Source of the DNA: Paragorgia papillata
Lineage: Eukaryota; Cnidaria; Anthozoa; Scleralcyonacea; Coralliidae
NCBI GenBank assembly: GCA_035771165.1
Contig: JAWNZC010000002.1
Location: forward strand, 1,117,501 to 1,181,500
Reading direction: 5' to 3'
Length of the DNA: 64,000 nucleotides
The notes beneath the pieces were generated by a model that saw only the letters and a program-made list of their open reading frames with translations, did no database searches and was not told the origin of the DNA. The translations under genes and the position numbers were made by a program. Of this stretch, positions 30,835 through 40,865 are shown piece after piece. Numbering within the stretch: position 1 is the stretch's first letter; each line of letters starts with the position of its first letter.

Positions 30835-31748
30835 TATTCTCTGCAAAGAAACATTGCAATGAGTAAAACCAGAATACTAAAGAACACTCCATTTAAATCA
30901 TAAGTGTGTAAATAATTTGAATTTTTAAATTGTTTCATAATCTTCCGAGTTCTTTTTACTTACATTAAAAATGTTTTTAGATGTAATGTTATTGGTTCAG
31001 AACGGTGCATTCGGGCACCTGTTCCAACCAATGAAAATCAACCTAGCTATCGCAATAAGCCAATCAAAGTTGGCAGTTTATATAGTTATAAAGTTGCCAC
31101 ATTGCACCAAGTTGTAGTTTTAACGTTTTATATTATTTGTATTGTACATGCCGTGGAACTCAAATAAATAAAAAGTTCAGCATGTAAGCTATAGATTTTT
31201 GAGAGATTTTTCAAAAATAATATAAATGGAGGGAAATAATAGATTATAAAGTTATCGGTATTAAATGAATAATACAATAAATTTCTGGTACGACTATTTA
31301 GTCCAAGTTTTGACGTGTGTTATATTCGGGATAATTTTAATCATACGTCATGGTCGTGGTGACGCTGTTAAGTAATGTGAAATTCATTAATAATTCATGA
31401 GGAAAACACAAAGAAAAATCATGAGCGTATCGGATCTATATATGTGATATATACTCGCTCTAAGTTTCTCGCTGGTTTTTAACGGCTGAGATAAGCTTAA
31501 TTTTCAAAATTACTACGCCAATGAACGTATGAAGTGATTCTTTTTAGAAGCCATTTAAAAACCTTGCAGTATGGGCTTTATCGGCTCTAAAACACTCGGC
31601 TATCGCCTCGTGTTTTATATCTGATAAAGCCCTCCTGCGGGGTTTATAAATATTACATATAGACGCCAAACTTAATATTTTAATAAAAATCAGTGAAGCC
31701 GCATTGAAAAAATCAGCCAATCAACGTTAAAATCTTTAGAAGTTTAGA
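30835..31748 (+). other. 3' UTR, downstream block and reduced 5' flank
   Basis: Holds the conserved CCAAT/TATATAG block (31018-31085), then AT-rich DNA with no minisatellite, then a shortened version of the conserved 5' flank ending in AATCAGCCAATCAACG at 31718. No ORF of note. Confidence 0.4.
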
Positions 31749-31760
31749 TATATTATAAAG
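31749..31760 (+). promoter_or_regulatory. TATA box of a spare (upstream) copy 4 promoter
   Basis: TATATTATAAAG with the standard flanks. Another complete promoter follows at 33449 before the copy 4 coding exons, so this one is duplicated and may be redundant. Confidence 0.5.
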
Positions 31761-31779
31761 TCAAAAATAAATAATGAAA

Positions 31780-31856
31780 TAACAACAGACCAAGCAAGCT
31801 CCGCATGACAAAGCAGGAATTTGTAGAGAAAAGATATACGGTGTTGAAAAGAAAAA
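31780..31856 (+). other. Spare non-coding 5' exon (approximate start)
   Basis: Ends GTTGAAAAGAAAAA with donor GTAAGTATT at 31857. No coding exon 1 follows before the next promoter copy; it could splice to 34336 as an alternative first exon. Confidence 0.45.
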
Positions 31857-31904
31857 GTAAGTATTATATACATAATGCATAACTAAGAATTGTTAGTTGA
31901 AGTA

Positions 31905-31941
<37 letters not shown>

Positions 31942-32151
31942 TGACACTGTGACAAAACTTCTTGAGGTTGGACACATGGTCGCAGAGGTGAAATTAAACG
32001 TGAAATCAAAGTAGCGTACATGCAAATCAAAATATAGTAAGGTTAGATATACTGCCGAAACATGGAACATATAGACGTTTAACGTTTCGAGCAAAGGCCC
32101 TTCGTCAGAGAGAAACGTGCATATGACGAAGGGCCTACGCCCGAAACAGAG
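31905..32151 (+). repeat. (TA)n and Penelope-type hairpin
   Basis: A TA tract at 31905-31938, then arms AAATCAAAATATAGTAAGGT ... TTTCGAGCAAAGG and the partner GACGAAGGGCCTACGCCCGAAAC (32127-32149), truncated by the next MITE. Confidence 0.6.
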
Positions 32152-32525
32152 TAAAGCACCGCACAGACGACCAAGTTTTCATTGACAAGTTCCTTGGTAA
32201 CTTTCCTTGCTCGTGTGTACGATGAACAATTTTTTCCCCAAACAGTTTCCTTGACAATTTATAATTGCTCGTGTGTACGGTTAGACAAGTTTTCCTTGAC
32301 GGCAATGGTCGCGTAATAAGCTTCGGAGATGATATTGTCAAGTTTCCCTTGACAACTATATATACACACGAACAATTTTCCTTGTTCAAAAGCTGGCATG
32401 ACCAGCTTTTGAACAAGGCTCCTTGTCAAGGAAAAACTTGTCAATTTGTGTCGTATACACGAACAAATAAAGCTTGTCAAGGAAAAACTTGTCAAGGAAA
32501 ACTTGGTCGTCTGTGCGGCGCTTAA
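32152..32525. mobile_element. TTAA-type MITE, second copy of the GCACAGACGACCAAG family
   Basis: Inverted ends GCACCGCACAGACGACCAAG and the complement ending GTGCGGCGC. Related to 18487-18836. The right flank continues as the AAAATAGT... minisatellite, so it inserted at the edge of array 4, near GAGTAAAATAG. Confidence 0.8.
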
Positions 32526-32680
32526 AATAGTTTGGTGTTAGACAGAGTAAAATAGTCTGGTGTTAGACAAAGTAAAATAGTCTTCTGGTGTTAGACAGAG
32601 TAAAATAGTCTGGTGTTAGACAAAGTAAAATAGTCTGGTGTTAGATTTAGACAGGGTAAAATAGTCTGGTGTTTATCAGG
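32526..32680 (+). repeat. 25-bp minisatellite, array 4
   Basis: Five to six units of the same 25-bp repeat, followed by the conserved GTGAAAAGATAAAGTTTTCT flank. Confidence 0.9.
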
Positions 32681-33138
32681 GTGAAAAGATAAAGTTTTCT
32701 CACAACAACAATGCGAGTGAAAGTGTTAATCAACACGACCTATGCAACATTAAAACTGCAAATAATAAAGCACGAAATGACAACAAAAACACAATCTGTA
32801 TCGATTCTTGGGAACGCCACACGAATTCTTAGAAAGGTAAAAATTAAATCGTGTTTATTGTATCAAGTATCAGCTGATTAAAAGCAGAGTGCCAGGTATT
32901 AAATTACCGCTTAATTAATAGTTTCGTGCGAGACAAAATTGTTGTGTGCAAAGAAAAAGAATAATCATCATAAGACATAAAACGTTAAAAGAGTAAGTCA
33001 TTAGTGCATTTTCTTATGGACTGTTTCGTCCAAGTTTTGACGTGTGTGATATTCATCATAATTTTAATCATGTGAACTTGAATTTGTCCACGAAGTTTTT
33101 CAAATTTGCATCATGGTGACGCTGTGCCTTTAATTAAA

Positions 33139-33360
33139 GCCCTAATCAAACGAGAACGCAAGTCATTGCAAGTTGGCAGTCAGAATTTCTGTGGCGGTCG
33201 TTCAAACACCCAAATTAACAAAATAAAGGTTTCATAACTGTTTTAAACAAGTTTTAACTTTGTCACGGTACATGATATTTTCGGGAAACTATTCAGAGCG
33301 GCTGGCTGAGATAGCGTGACTGCCAACTTGCGATGACTTGCGTTCTCGTTTGATTAGGGC
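33139..33360. mobile_element. TTAA MITE with GCCCTAATCAAACGAGAACG ends
   Basis: Inverted repeats of about 45 bp (GCCCTAATCAAACGAGAACG onward) flanked by TTAA on both sides. Copy 3 shows the unoccupied GCCTTTAAGG at 24482-24491. It sits about 90 bp upstream of the copy 4 TATA box. Confidence 0.85.
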
Positions 33361-33448
33361 TTAAAAACGCCAAACTTAATATTTTAATAAAAATCAGTTA
33401 AACATTGAAAAAATCAGCCAATCAACGTTAAAATGTTTAGAAGTTTGC

Positions 33449-33460
33449 TATATTATAAAT
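33449..33460 (+). promoter_or_regulatory. TATA box of copy 4
   Basis: TATATTATAAAT (one change from the other copies) with CAGCCAATCAACG upstream. Confidence 0.55.
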
Positions 33461-33479
33461 TCAAAAATAAATAAGGAAA

Positions 33480-33554
33480 TAACAATAAACCAAGCAAGCT
33501 ACGACAAAGCAGGAATTTGTAGAGAGAAAAGATATACGGTGTTGAAAAGAAAAA
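33480..33554 (+). other. Non-coding 5' exon of copy 4 (approximate start)
   Basis: Ends GTTGAAAAGAAAAA with donor GTAAGTATT at 33555. Confidence 0.5.
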
Positions 33555-33814
33555 GTAAGTATTAATTATATACATAACGCATAACTAAAAATTGTTAGTT
33601 GAAGTAGTATATAAATACATATATGACACTGCGACAAAACTTCTTATATATATATATATGACGCTGCGACAAAACTTCTTGAGGTTGGACATATGATCGC
33701 AGAGGTGAAATAATCTAAGCAGTGAAATGAAAGTAGTGTACATGTAAAGCGAAATATACCAAACAGTGAAATAAAAGTAGCGTGCTGCGTAGGCAGTGTA
33801 GAAACAACAATCGA

Positions 33815-33990
33815 AATATAGTAAGGTTAGATATACTGCCGAAACAGAGAACGTAGGAGTCTAACGTTTCGAGCGAAGGCCCTTCGTCAGAGAGAAACGT
33901 AACGAAGGGCCTTCGCTCGAAACGTTTATAGACTTCCGCGTTCCGGCATGTTTTCGCAGTATATCCAACCTTACTATATTTCGATTTATT
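33815..33990 (+). repeat. Penelope-type hairpin (copy 4)
   Basis: Arms from AATATAGTAAGGTTAGATAT to the complement ending CTTACTATATTTCG, each containing AACGTTTCGAGCGAAGG. Central GAAACGTAACGAAGGGCC. Same position as in the other copies. Confidence 0.65.
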
Positions 33991-33994
33991 TATA

Positions 33995-34164
33995 TACATA
34001 AAATCAACACCTAACATCTTAGCTGTGATCCGTGGTCTGAACTGTGTCGTTGGCGGCTGCTTCGAGCGCCTTTGATATGCCTCGACACGGCCACGTTGAT
34101 CTGCGTCCTTCGCAATTCAACCGCTGGCTGCAAGTAAGGATGATTAGCCACCCAGTCCTTTTTC

Positions 34165-34165
<1 letters not shown>
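33995..34165 (+). repeat. SINE-body fragment
   Basis: Matches the SINE at 39595-39950: AAAATCAACACC(G)ACATCTTAG, CTGTGATCCGTGGTCTGAAC and AGTAAGGATGATTAGCC are shared, but here a 75-bp spacer containing TGATATGCCTCGACACGGCC is kept. Followed by (TA)n. Confidence 0.6.
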
Positions 34166-34206
<41 letters not shown>

Positions 34207-34336
34207 TTCATTTATTAAAGCTGTAAGATGGTACAGAGAATATGATGATCTCTTTCAAGAGACAGATAAGCCTTACTGTTTGCTTTCGGTTTTTATTTTC
34301 GGTTTAAGTTCGCAAACCCCTCTCTTTTTTTACAGC

Positions 34337-37300
34337 ATGGGTGCGTTGATAAGCGAGACACAACAGAGAAGCATTTCAAGCTTACAAGGCTCTGCCGCTT
34401 TTTTCGGTGTGCCGGCCATCGTTCTTGGGGTCCTCTTAAAAGAGAAATATATTCCATGTTGTTATGCTGAGCCAATAATATCAGAGATGACGGATGGATA
34501 CTATGGTGTCATGTCAGGATCTTTAGTAAGTGATTTTACTAAATTATGATAGATGGCCATGGTTAGATGCATGCAATAGTGTGCACACTAAGATATTGTG
34601 GCAGGACATGTCAACGAAAAGGGTGATAGATAGATCGAGAGTCCTTCTAGTCAGGTCAGCGTGATTTCCAAGCCACTTTTTCAACGTTGAGCCCTCTCTC
34701 CTCCGCAAAGGCTCAGAGGTGAAGGCGTGCGGGCGAGGGAGAAGACACGCGGGGAATAATGGGAAAAGGGAAAGGAATTGAACACCTTCCCGACGTTCCC
34801 CGCGCGTTTTATCGATTGCCCGCGCGCCTGCGACTAACCAGAATAATTAATAAAAGCCTCTGGCATGGCAAGGCAAGGCAAGGCAAGGCAAGGCAAGGCA
34901 AGGCAAGGCAAGGCGAGGCAAGACCAGACCAGACAAGGCGAGGCTAGTTATAATCATCAATTAATTACTATATATCTATTTACTTGATTTTTTAATTTTT
35001 ATTGCTGATTTTTAGGTAGGTCTTCTTGGCATAATTGGTTCGGCAATAATTCGTTCAAGACAAGCGAATGTGGTAAAATTAAATTAAAAAGCCCAATTTT
35101 TTTATGTATGAGATGTTTTTCGAAGTAGGTTTTATATTCTTTATTTTGTTTTCAATTAACAAGTCTTTATTTTAAAATCATTCCGTGAATGCTTGCAGGT
35201 TGGGTTTTATTTATTTCTCTTACTGGCATGCGATGTTTTGTGTGTTTTGGATTTATTGATGGTCGTGCCACAAGTGAAGGCGCGTGGAGAGTTTGCCTGG
35301 GACTATACTAAAAGTGTAAGTAGTATACACAATATAATCGAGCTGTTCAGGTTTAGCAGTCAACTACCTTTAAGATATAAGCTGCTCCAGCTGAGAAAAT
35401 CGATCGGAAGGTTTATATAAATCACGACGAATTTGTACAACGCTTGTTTAAACATCCATTTCTTTAGCAGGCCCGCGCAGAGAGGCAAAATGAAGTATAT
35501 TGGGGGCCCTATGCCAAAATTCCACATGTCATTACAGTCATTTTCAGGTTACTTTTAACAGAAATGTTCAGAAGTTCGTTCGGAGGTTCACAAGTTGGTA
35601 TTGAACTAGGCATTTGATTGGCTGCTAACGAACTTCTGAAAATTTCCGTCAAAAGTAACCTGAAACCGACTGTAAATATAAAGATAACGTTTAAGGACAA
35701 AACAAATAATCTACTACTGCAAAGAAATAATCTTATTTGAAATCGGGGGCCTCTCGCGAGCTGGGGGCTCAGGGCAAACTGTCCCAGTTGCCCCCCTCTT
35801 TTGTATTTTCTTCATGAATTTTTAATGATTTGAGAAGGATTTTATTTGATTACCATAAAGCTTTCAATCACGATCTTACTGATCATAGCATCTTGATGTC
35901 AACTTTAAAATGCTTATAAACCCAAATATGATATTACTGAATTCTATTTAATGTTGAATGCCAAAATCGTTTTTGATTTGGCCTTTTATTAGTTGTTATA
36001 TTGAGGTTTGTATTTCCAAAATGTTAATGAAGATGACGTCAATGTAGGCATTTGTGTGTTTTTTCTTTTCTTATGATAAGCCACTTGAAGATTTTAATGA
36101 AAAAAATGATACAATACAGAATATACTATTCAAGTATTCCATTAACATGTGAATTGGGTAATATTTCTGCTGTAACGGAACACTGCTTATGTAAATTATG
36201 CCTACATAGACGTCATCCTCGTTACCATTTTGGAAATACAAACCTCAATATAACAACAAATAAAAGTTCAAATCAAAAAATATTTTGGCATTCAACTATA
36301 CACATTAAATAGAATCCATATGCAGTAATATCATATTTGGATTTATAAGCACTTTAAAGATGACATCAATATGCTATGATCAGTAAGATCGTGATTGAAA
36401 GCTTTATGGTAATCAAATAAAATCCTTCTCAAATCATTAAAAATTCATGAAATATTGCCCAATTCACATGTTAATGGCATACTTGAATAGTATATTCTAT
36501 ATTTTATCATTTTTTCATTAAAATCTTCAAGCGGTTTATCATATAAGAAAAGAAAAAAAAACACACAAATGCCTACAAGTCAGAAAATATTTTGGCTTTC
36601 AACTATTCACGTTATATAGAATCCATATCAGTAATATCTTATTTGAGTTTATAAGCACTTTAACTGCCTCGTAGAATAATTAACAAACGTAATTTTAATA
36701 AACAAAACAATTAACAAACGTAATTTTAATAAAACTATCTATCTATTTATAGCCATTTTGCAACATTCACATTGGATTTCGTCCTGTAGATGATCCACTC
36801 GGTAAGTAATGATCACCTTATATATAAACCGCTGGCAAACATTTTGTACCTGTGCGGGTTCGCAACCGAAAAGAGCGGGAACAGCTCATTCGACTGTTTC
36901 TTCAACCTCGTACCCAGCGTCTTATCTCCGCTCCAGACCCTGGTTACGAGGTTGCTGTTTCTTGCGTTTCTTAAAAAAAAAACTATTGAAATGGTAAAGT
37001 TCGTATAAATCATAACACACTGTACACATTCTACTTCTATATACTCTCAAATCAAATTGTGATTATTTTTCTTTTTTATATCAGATAAAATATGCGAGAA
37101 GTACAAGATCTCCGCTATTCTGTTAATATGTATCACAGCAGCAGTCTCAATGGCATCTCTTTTGACATTGATCAATACGTTCAAGACTTGTCTTGCTTTA
37201 TGTGAAGCTCATTCGGAGCCAGTAAGTGATGACTTAACCCTTTCAGTACCAAGAACGTACTTTAGTATGTTACTCTGGCTAGTCGTCTGCGCGGTTTGAC

Positions 37301-38945
37301 GGAAGAGATCTAACACCAGACTATTTTATTCGTCGATAGGGGAAGCCGCTGGTACTCTAAGGGTTATGTATTCTACCCGTACATGCATGTGGTGGGAGCT
37401 TCGTCCGTTCGTCGTAAAGTGTAACACTACTCCAGGGACGTAGCCGGGGGGGGGGGGGGCTCCCCCCTTTTGATCTAAAACGACAGACATGTAACTACAA
37501 AACTTAATATAGAAAGAGGAGAGGGGGGCTATGATATAGAGAAGCTTAATAGAGAGGGTCACTTAATATAGAAAGGGGAGAGGGGGGCTATAATATAGAG
37601 AAGCTTAATAGAAAGGGGCGCCTGATATAGAAAGGGGAGAGGGGGGCTATAATATAGAGAAGCTTAATAGAGAGGGTCACTTAATATAGAAAGAGGAGAG
37701 GGAGGCTATAATATAGAGAATTGAAGCTTAATAGAGAGGGTCACTTAATATAGAAAGAGGAGAGGGAGGCTATAATATAGAGAAGCTTAATAGAGGGTCA
37801 CTTAATATAGAAAGAGGAGAGGGGGGCTATAATATAGAGAAGCTTAATAGAGAGGGTGACTTAATATAGAAAGAGGAGAGGGGGACTATAATATAGAGAA
37901 GCATAATAGAGAGGAGCGCCTGATATAGAAAGAGGAGAGGGAGGCTATAATATAGAGAAGCTTAATAGAGAGGGTGACTTAATATAGAAAGAGGAGAGGG
38001 GGACTATAATATAGAGAAGCATAATAGAGAGGAGCGGCTGAAATAGAAAGGGGAGAGGGGGACTATAATATAGAGAAGCTTAATAGAGAGGGTGACTTAA
38101 TATAGAAAGAGGAGAGGGGGACTATAATATAGAGAAGCATAATAGAGAGGAGCGGCTGATATAGAAAGAGGAGAGGGGGACTATAATATAGAGAAGCATA
38201 ATAGAGAGGAGCGGCTGATATAGAAAGAGGAGAGGGGGACTATAATATAGAGAAGCTTAATAGAGAGGGTGACTTAATATAGAAAGAGGAGAGGGGGGCT
38301 ATAATATAGAGAAGCTTAATATAGAGGAGCTTTATAGAGAAGCTTGATAGAGAGGGTCACTTAATATAGAAAGAGGAGAGGGGGACTATAATATAGAGAA
38401 GCTTAATAAAAGCTTAATAGAGGAATGGGGCTGAGAGAAGAATGCTATTAATAAATTGAAGCTGCAAGAGGGTTATTGGAGAAGGGAGCCTAAATAGAAC
38501 TTTTACTGTAAAACAAACTCGGCTACGCAGACATTTTAAGCATTTTAAAGAGTGCCATATAAATTTCTCTCAATTTAGTTGTAAAAAGTAAAGTGCTGTG
38601 TAGGCGGTGTTTAAGATTAGATAGATCAAAGTGAAAAGGTGGTAAACTAACAAGAATAGTTTTATTTTTATAAGGACATACTGACGTAGCTCTTCAGTAT
38701 TTCGTTATTAAAATTATTCTCAGCAGTTTACCACCTTATCTTCACTTTTATCTCTCGATTTATACATAACAGTTTGTGTCTTTTTAAATACTACACACAA
38801 CTCAAGTTCTTCTCACCTTTTTTGTCTGTTTAATTCATTTTAGGCCAGGGTTCATCATCTTGTTCAACCAGCACCAGTTCAACCAGCACAAGGCTACATT
38901 AATACACAGTTTGCACTTTCCCAAGTTGTGGGGCACCAGTATTGA
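34337..38945 (+). CDS. Four-pass membrane protein, MS4A/CD20-like, copy 4
   Basis: Predicted exons: 34337-34525, 35016-35072, 35199-35315, 36753-36801, 37085-37221, 38844-38945; 216 aa, with the same phases as copies 1-3. TM1 about 15-34, TM2 53-76, TM3 83-106, TM4 145-169. Loop cysteines are in PFCNIH and KICEKYKI. The tail is VQPAPVQPAQGYINTQ-like and ends VGHQY. Exon 3 starts VGFYLFLLL rather than VVLYFFLLL. Two candidate promoters precede it (31749, 33449). Introns hold a GGCAA run, a rearranged palindrome, a 52-bp insert and a 0.9-kb minisatellite. Family assignment as for copy 1. Confidence 0.7.
35523..35665. repeat. Short inverted repeat in intron 3 of copy 4
   Basis: TACAGTCATTTTCAGGTTAC and GTAACCTGAAACCGACTGTA are inverted, as are AGAAATGTTCAGAAGTTCGTT and its approximate partner. 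MITE-like, about 140 bp. Confidence 0.5.
35806..36665. repeat. Rearranged palindrome in intron 3 of copy 4
   Basis: About 35806-36030 reappears inverted at about 36230-36452 (for example AAAGCTTTCAATCACGATCT and complement). About 36040-36165 reappears inverted at about 36455-36595, so the order of the two inverted blocks is swapped relative to a simple hairpin. A third piece (CACGTTATATAGAATCCATA) follows at 36609. Confidence 0.65.
36903..36954. mobile_element. 52-bp insert with perfect 9-bp duplication
   Basis: Ends CAACCTCGTACCCAG and CTGGTTACGAGGTTG are inverted. Flanked by CTGTTTCTT at 36894-36902 and 36955-36963. Copies 1, 2 and 3 have a single CTGTTTCTT at the same intron position, so the insertion is specific to copy 4. 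Confidence 0.9.
37500..38430 (+). repeat. ~59-bp minisatellite in intron 5 of copy 4
   Basis: About 16 units: TAATATAGAAAGAGGAGAGG, then ACTATAATATAGAGAAGCTT, alternating GGGTCACTTAATAT and GGAGCGGCTGATAT versions, i.e. a higher-order pattern. Confidence 0.92.
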
Positions 38946-39384
38946 TATTCTCTGCAAAGAAACATTGCAATGAGTAAAACCAGAATACTAACGAACACTC
39001 CATTTAAACTTTAATTGTTTCATAATCTTCCGAGTTCTTTTTACTTACTTCAAAAGTGTTTTTAGATGTAATGCATGTTATTGGTTTAGAACGGTGCATT
39101 CGGGCACCTGTTCCAACCAATGAAAATCAAGCTAGCTATCGCAATAAGCCAATCAAGGTTCAGCATCCAAGCTATAGATTTTTTTGACGTTTTTCAAAAC
39201 GAAATATTATTATATGATTCCTCACATTAAATAATTTCTGGTTAGTTTCCTGTATCGTGTGTAGAAGAAACGACAAGCGTTCATCTTAGTCCTTCCATGC
39301 ATGGCTTTCCCAGAGCGAGACATCTCCCCCTTGACCTCATCTGGCGTTAGACAGTGTAAAAAGATAAAGTTAACTCCACTGGGG
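38946..39384 (+). other. 3' UTR and downstream block of copy 4
   Basis: Keeps a shortened CCAAT-containing block (39110-39165). It then matches the end of copy 2 (GTGTAGAAGAAACGACAAGC near 39259) and ends in a single minisatellite-like GGCGTTAGACAGTG. Confidence 0.4.
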
Positions 39385-39950
39385 GAGCACGGGTGGTATG
39401 CCGTGTGCTGTTAGCGCGCTGCCTCTCGCTGTCTCACAAGAAGTTAAGCCCGGGTTAGTACAGGATGAGTGACCGCTTGGGAGTGACCCCGTTGTCGAGC
39501 TTCGAACTCATGTGAGTAGAGTTGTAGTGGATCTCTCCTGTACTTCGAGGATTTTTCGCAGGGTTCTCCGGTTTTCCTCCCTCGATCCGTAAAATCAACA
39601 CCGACATCTTAGACTACATCCACACGTATCCGGATTTTTTTTAACTAAACGCAACTTTTTTGTTACGGATTGGCCAGTGGCCTTCCGTCCACACGTAAAC
39701 GATGAAGCGGTTATCAAAAACGGAACTTTTCGAAGACGGTCTCCAAAGTGGAACTTTTTGAAAACGCCGTTTTCCTGTTGCCGTGTGGACGCGGATTTTT
39801 TTGAAAACGGATAAAAAAAGTTGCGTTCTCAAACGAAAACGGATACATGTGGACAAGATCTTAGCTGTAATCCGTGGTCTGAACTGAATCAACTAATGAA
39901 CCACGAGTAAGGATGATTAGCCCCAGTCCTCTTTACCTTTAGTATGAAAT
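39385..39950 (+). repeat. 5S-rRNA-derived SINE-like element, interrupted by a MITE
   Basis: AGAAGTTAAGCCCGGGTTAGTACAGGATGAG... (from 39440; AGTTAAGC, GGTTAGTAC, GGATGAGTGACCGC, TGGGAGTGACC blocks) matches the internal promoter region of 5S rRNA with a deletion. The body continues through TTCTCCGGTTTTCCTCC to ACATCTTAG, then resumes after a MITE at about 39867 with CTGTAATCCGTGGTCTGAAC. The body also occurs at 33995-34165. SINE3-type origin is inference. Confidence 0.5.
39613..39866. mobile_element. hAT-like MITE inside the SINE
   Basis: Inverted ends ATCCACACGTATCCGGATTT and the complement ending CGGATACATGTGGA. ATCTTAG on both sides fits a 7-8-bp duplication. Internal CGGAACTTTT blocks are repeated. 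Confidence 0.6.
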
Positions 39951-40385
39951 CTTGGAAAATATTTTAATTAAAACAAGACGCCTGGTGAGGCGTTCACTCG
40001 GGCTACTGCAAGATCACAGTGCTATATATTATATAGTAGGTGAAGGTGTTTTGCAATCTCATACATGCGCAGGTTGTCACATGCAGTGCTAAGATCTAAA
40101 GTTTATTAAACAGATTGGTCACAGACAAAAGTCAAAACACAATCCAATTCTCCGATAGAAAACACAATTTGCAATAACAAAACACGATTGCCTGTATTTA
40201 TTAACGTATTTCCACACATGTACACAGCGTTCATATGTCGAGTCTCTTCAGGTATTAAATATCAACACAACTATAAACGGCGTGTGCGATTGTAAGTGTA
40301 TATAATATCAAGATACTTGCCAGCGACATTACCGCCCAACAACTATGTCTGTAAACACACAAAACACATCCGAGACGAGAAAGGG

Positions 40386-40602
40386 CACTCACTCACTCAC
40401 TCACTCACTCACTCACTCACTCACTCACTCACTCACTCACTCACTCACTCACTGACTCACTCACTGACTCACTCACTCACTCACTCACTCACTCACTCAC
40501 TCACTCACTCACTCACTCACTCACTCACTCACTCACTCACTCACTCACTCACTCACTCACTCACTCACTCACTCACTCACTCACTCACTAACTCACTCAG
40601 TC
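40386..40602 (+). repeat. (ACTC)n microsatellite
   Basis: About 54 tetranucleotide units with three one-base variants. Translates to an open Leu-Thr-His-Ser run of no biological meaning. Confidence 0.97.
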
Positions 40603-40645
40603 GAAAAGAAGGAAGGCACATGCAATTGCATTCATGCACTGGTCA

Positions 40646-40855
40646 CAATCTCGTTCCCAGAGCCCACGTTCCCCACCCGGGAAACGAGAGACTCTGGGAT
40701 AATCCGTTTCACATCGATATTTCATTGGCTGATGAACACAGTGAACTCTATATAACTCTTCTTCCGGATAACAAGAATCCTGTGATTTCGTGAACGGATT
40801 ATCCCAGAGTCTCTCGTTTCCCGGGTGGGGAACGTGGGCTCTGGGAACGAGATTG
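40646..40855. mobile_element. MITE CAATCTCGTTCCCAGAGCC, 210 bp
   Basis: Inverted ends run about 65 bp through GTTCCCCACCCGGGAAACGA. Flanked by GCACTGGTCA at 40636-40645 and 40856-40865 (9-10-bp duplication). Same family as 44029-44415 and 49237-49314. Confidence 0.88.
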
Positions 40856-40865
40856 GCACTGGTCA

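Noticed and set aside
40296..40793. 165-codon ORF with a Leu-Thr-His-Ser repeat
   Set aside because: Translation of an (ACTC)n microsatellite followed by a MITE.
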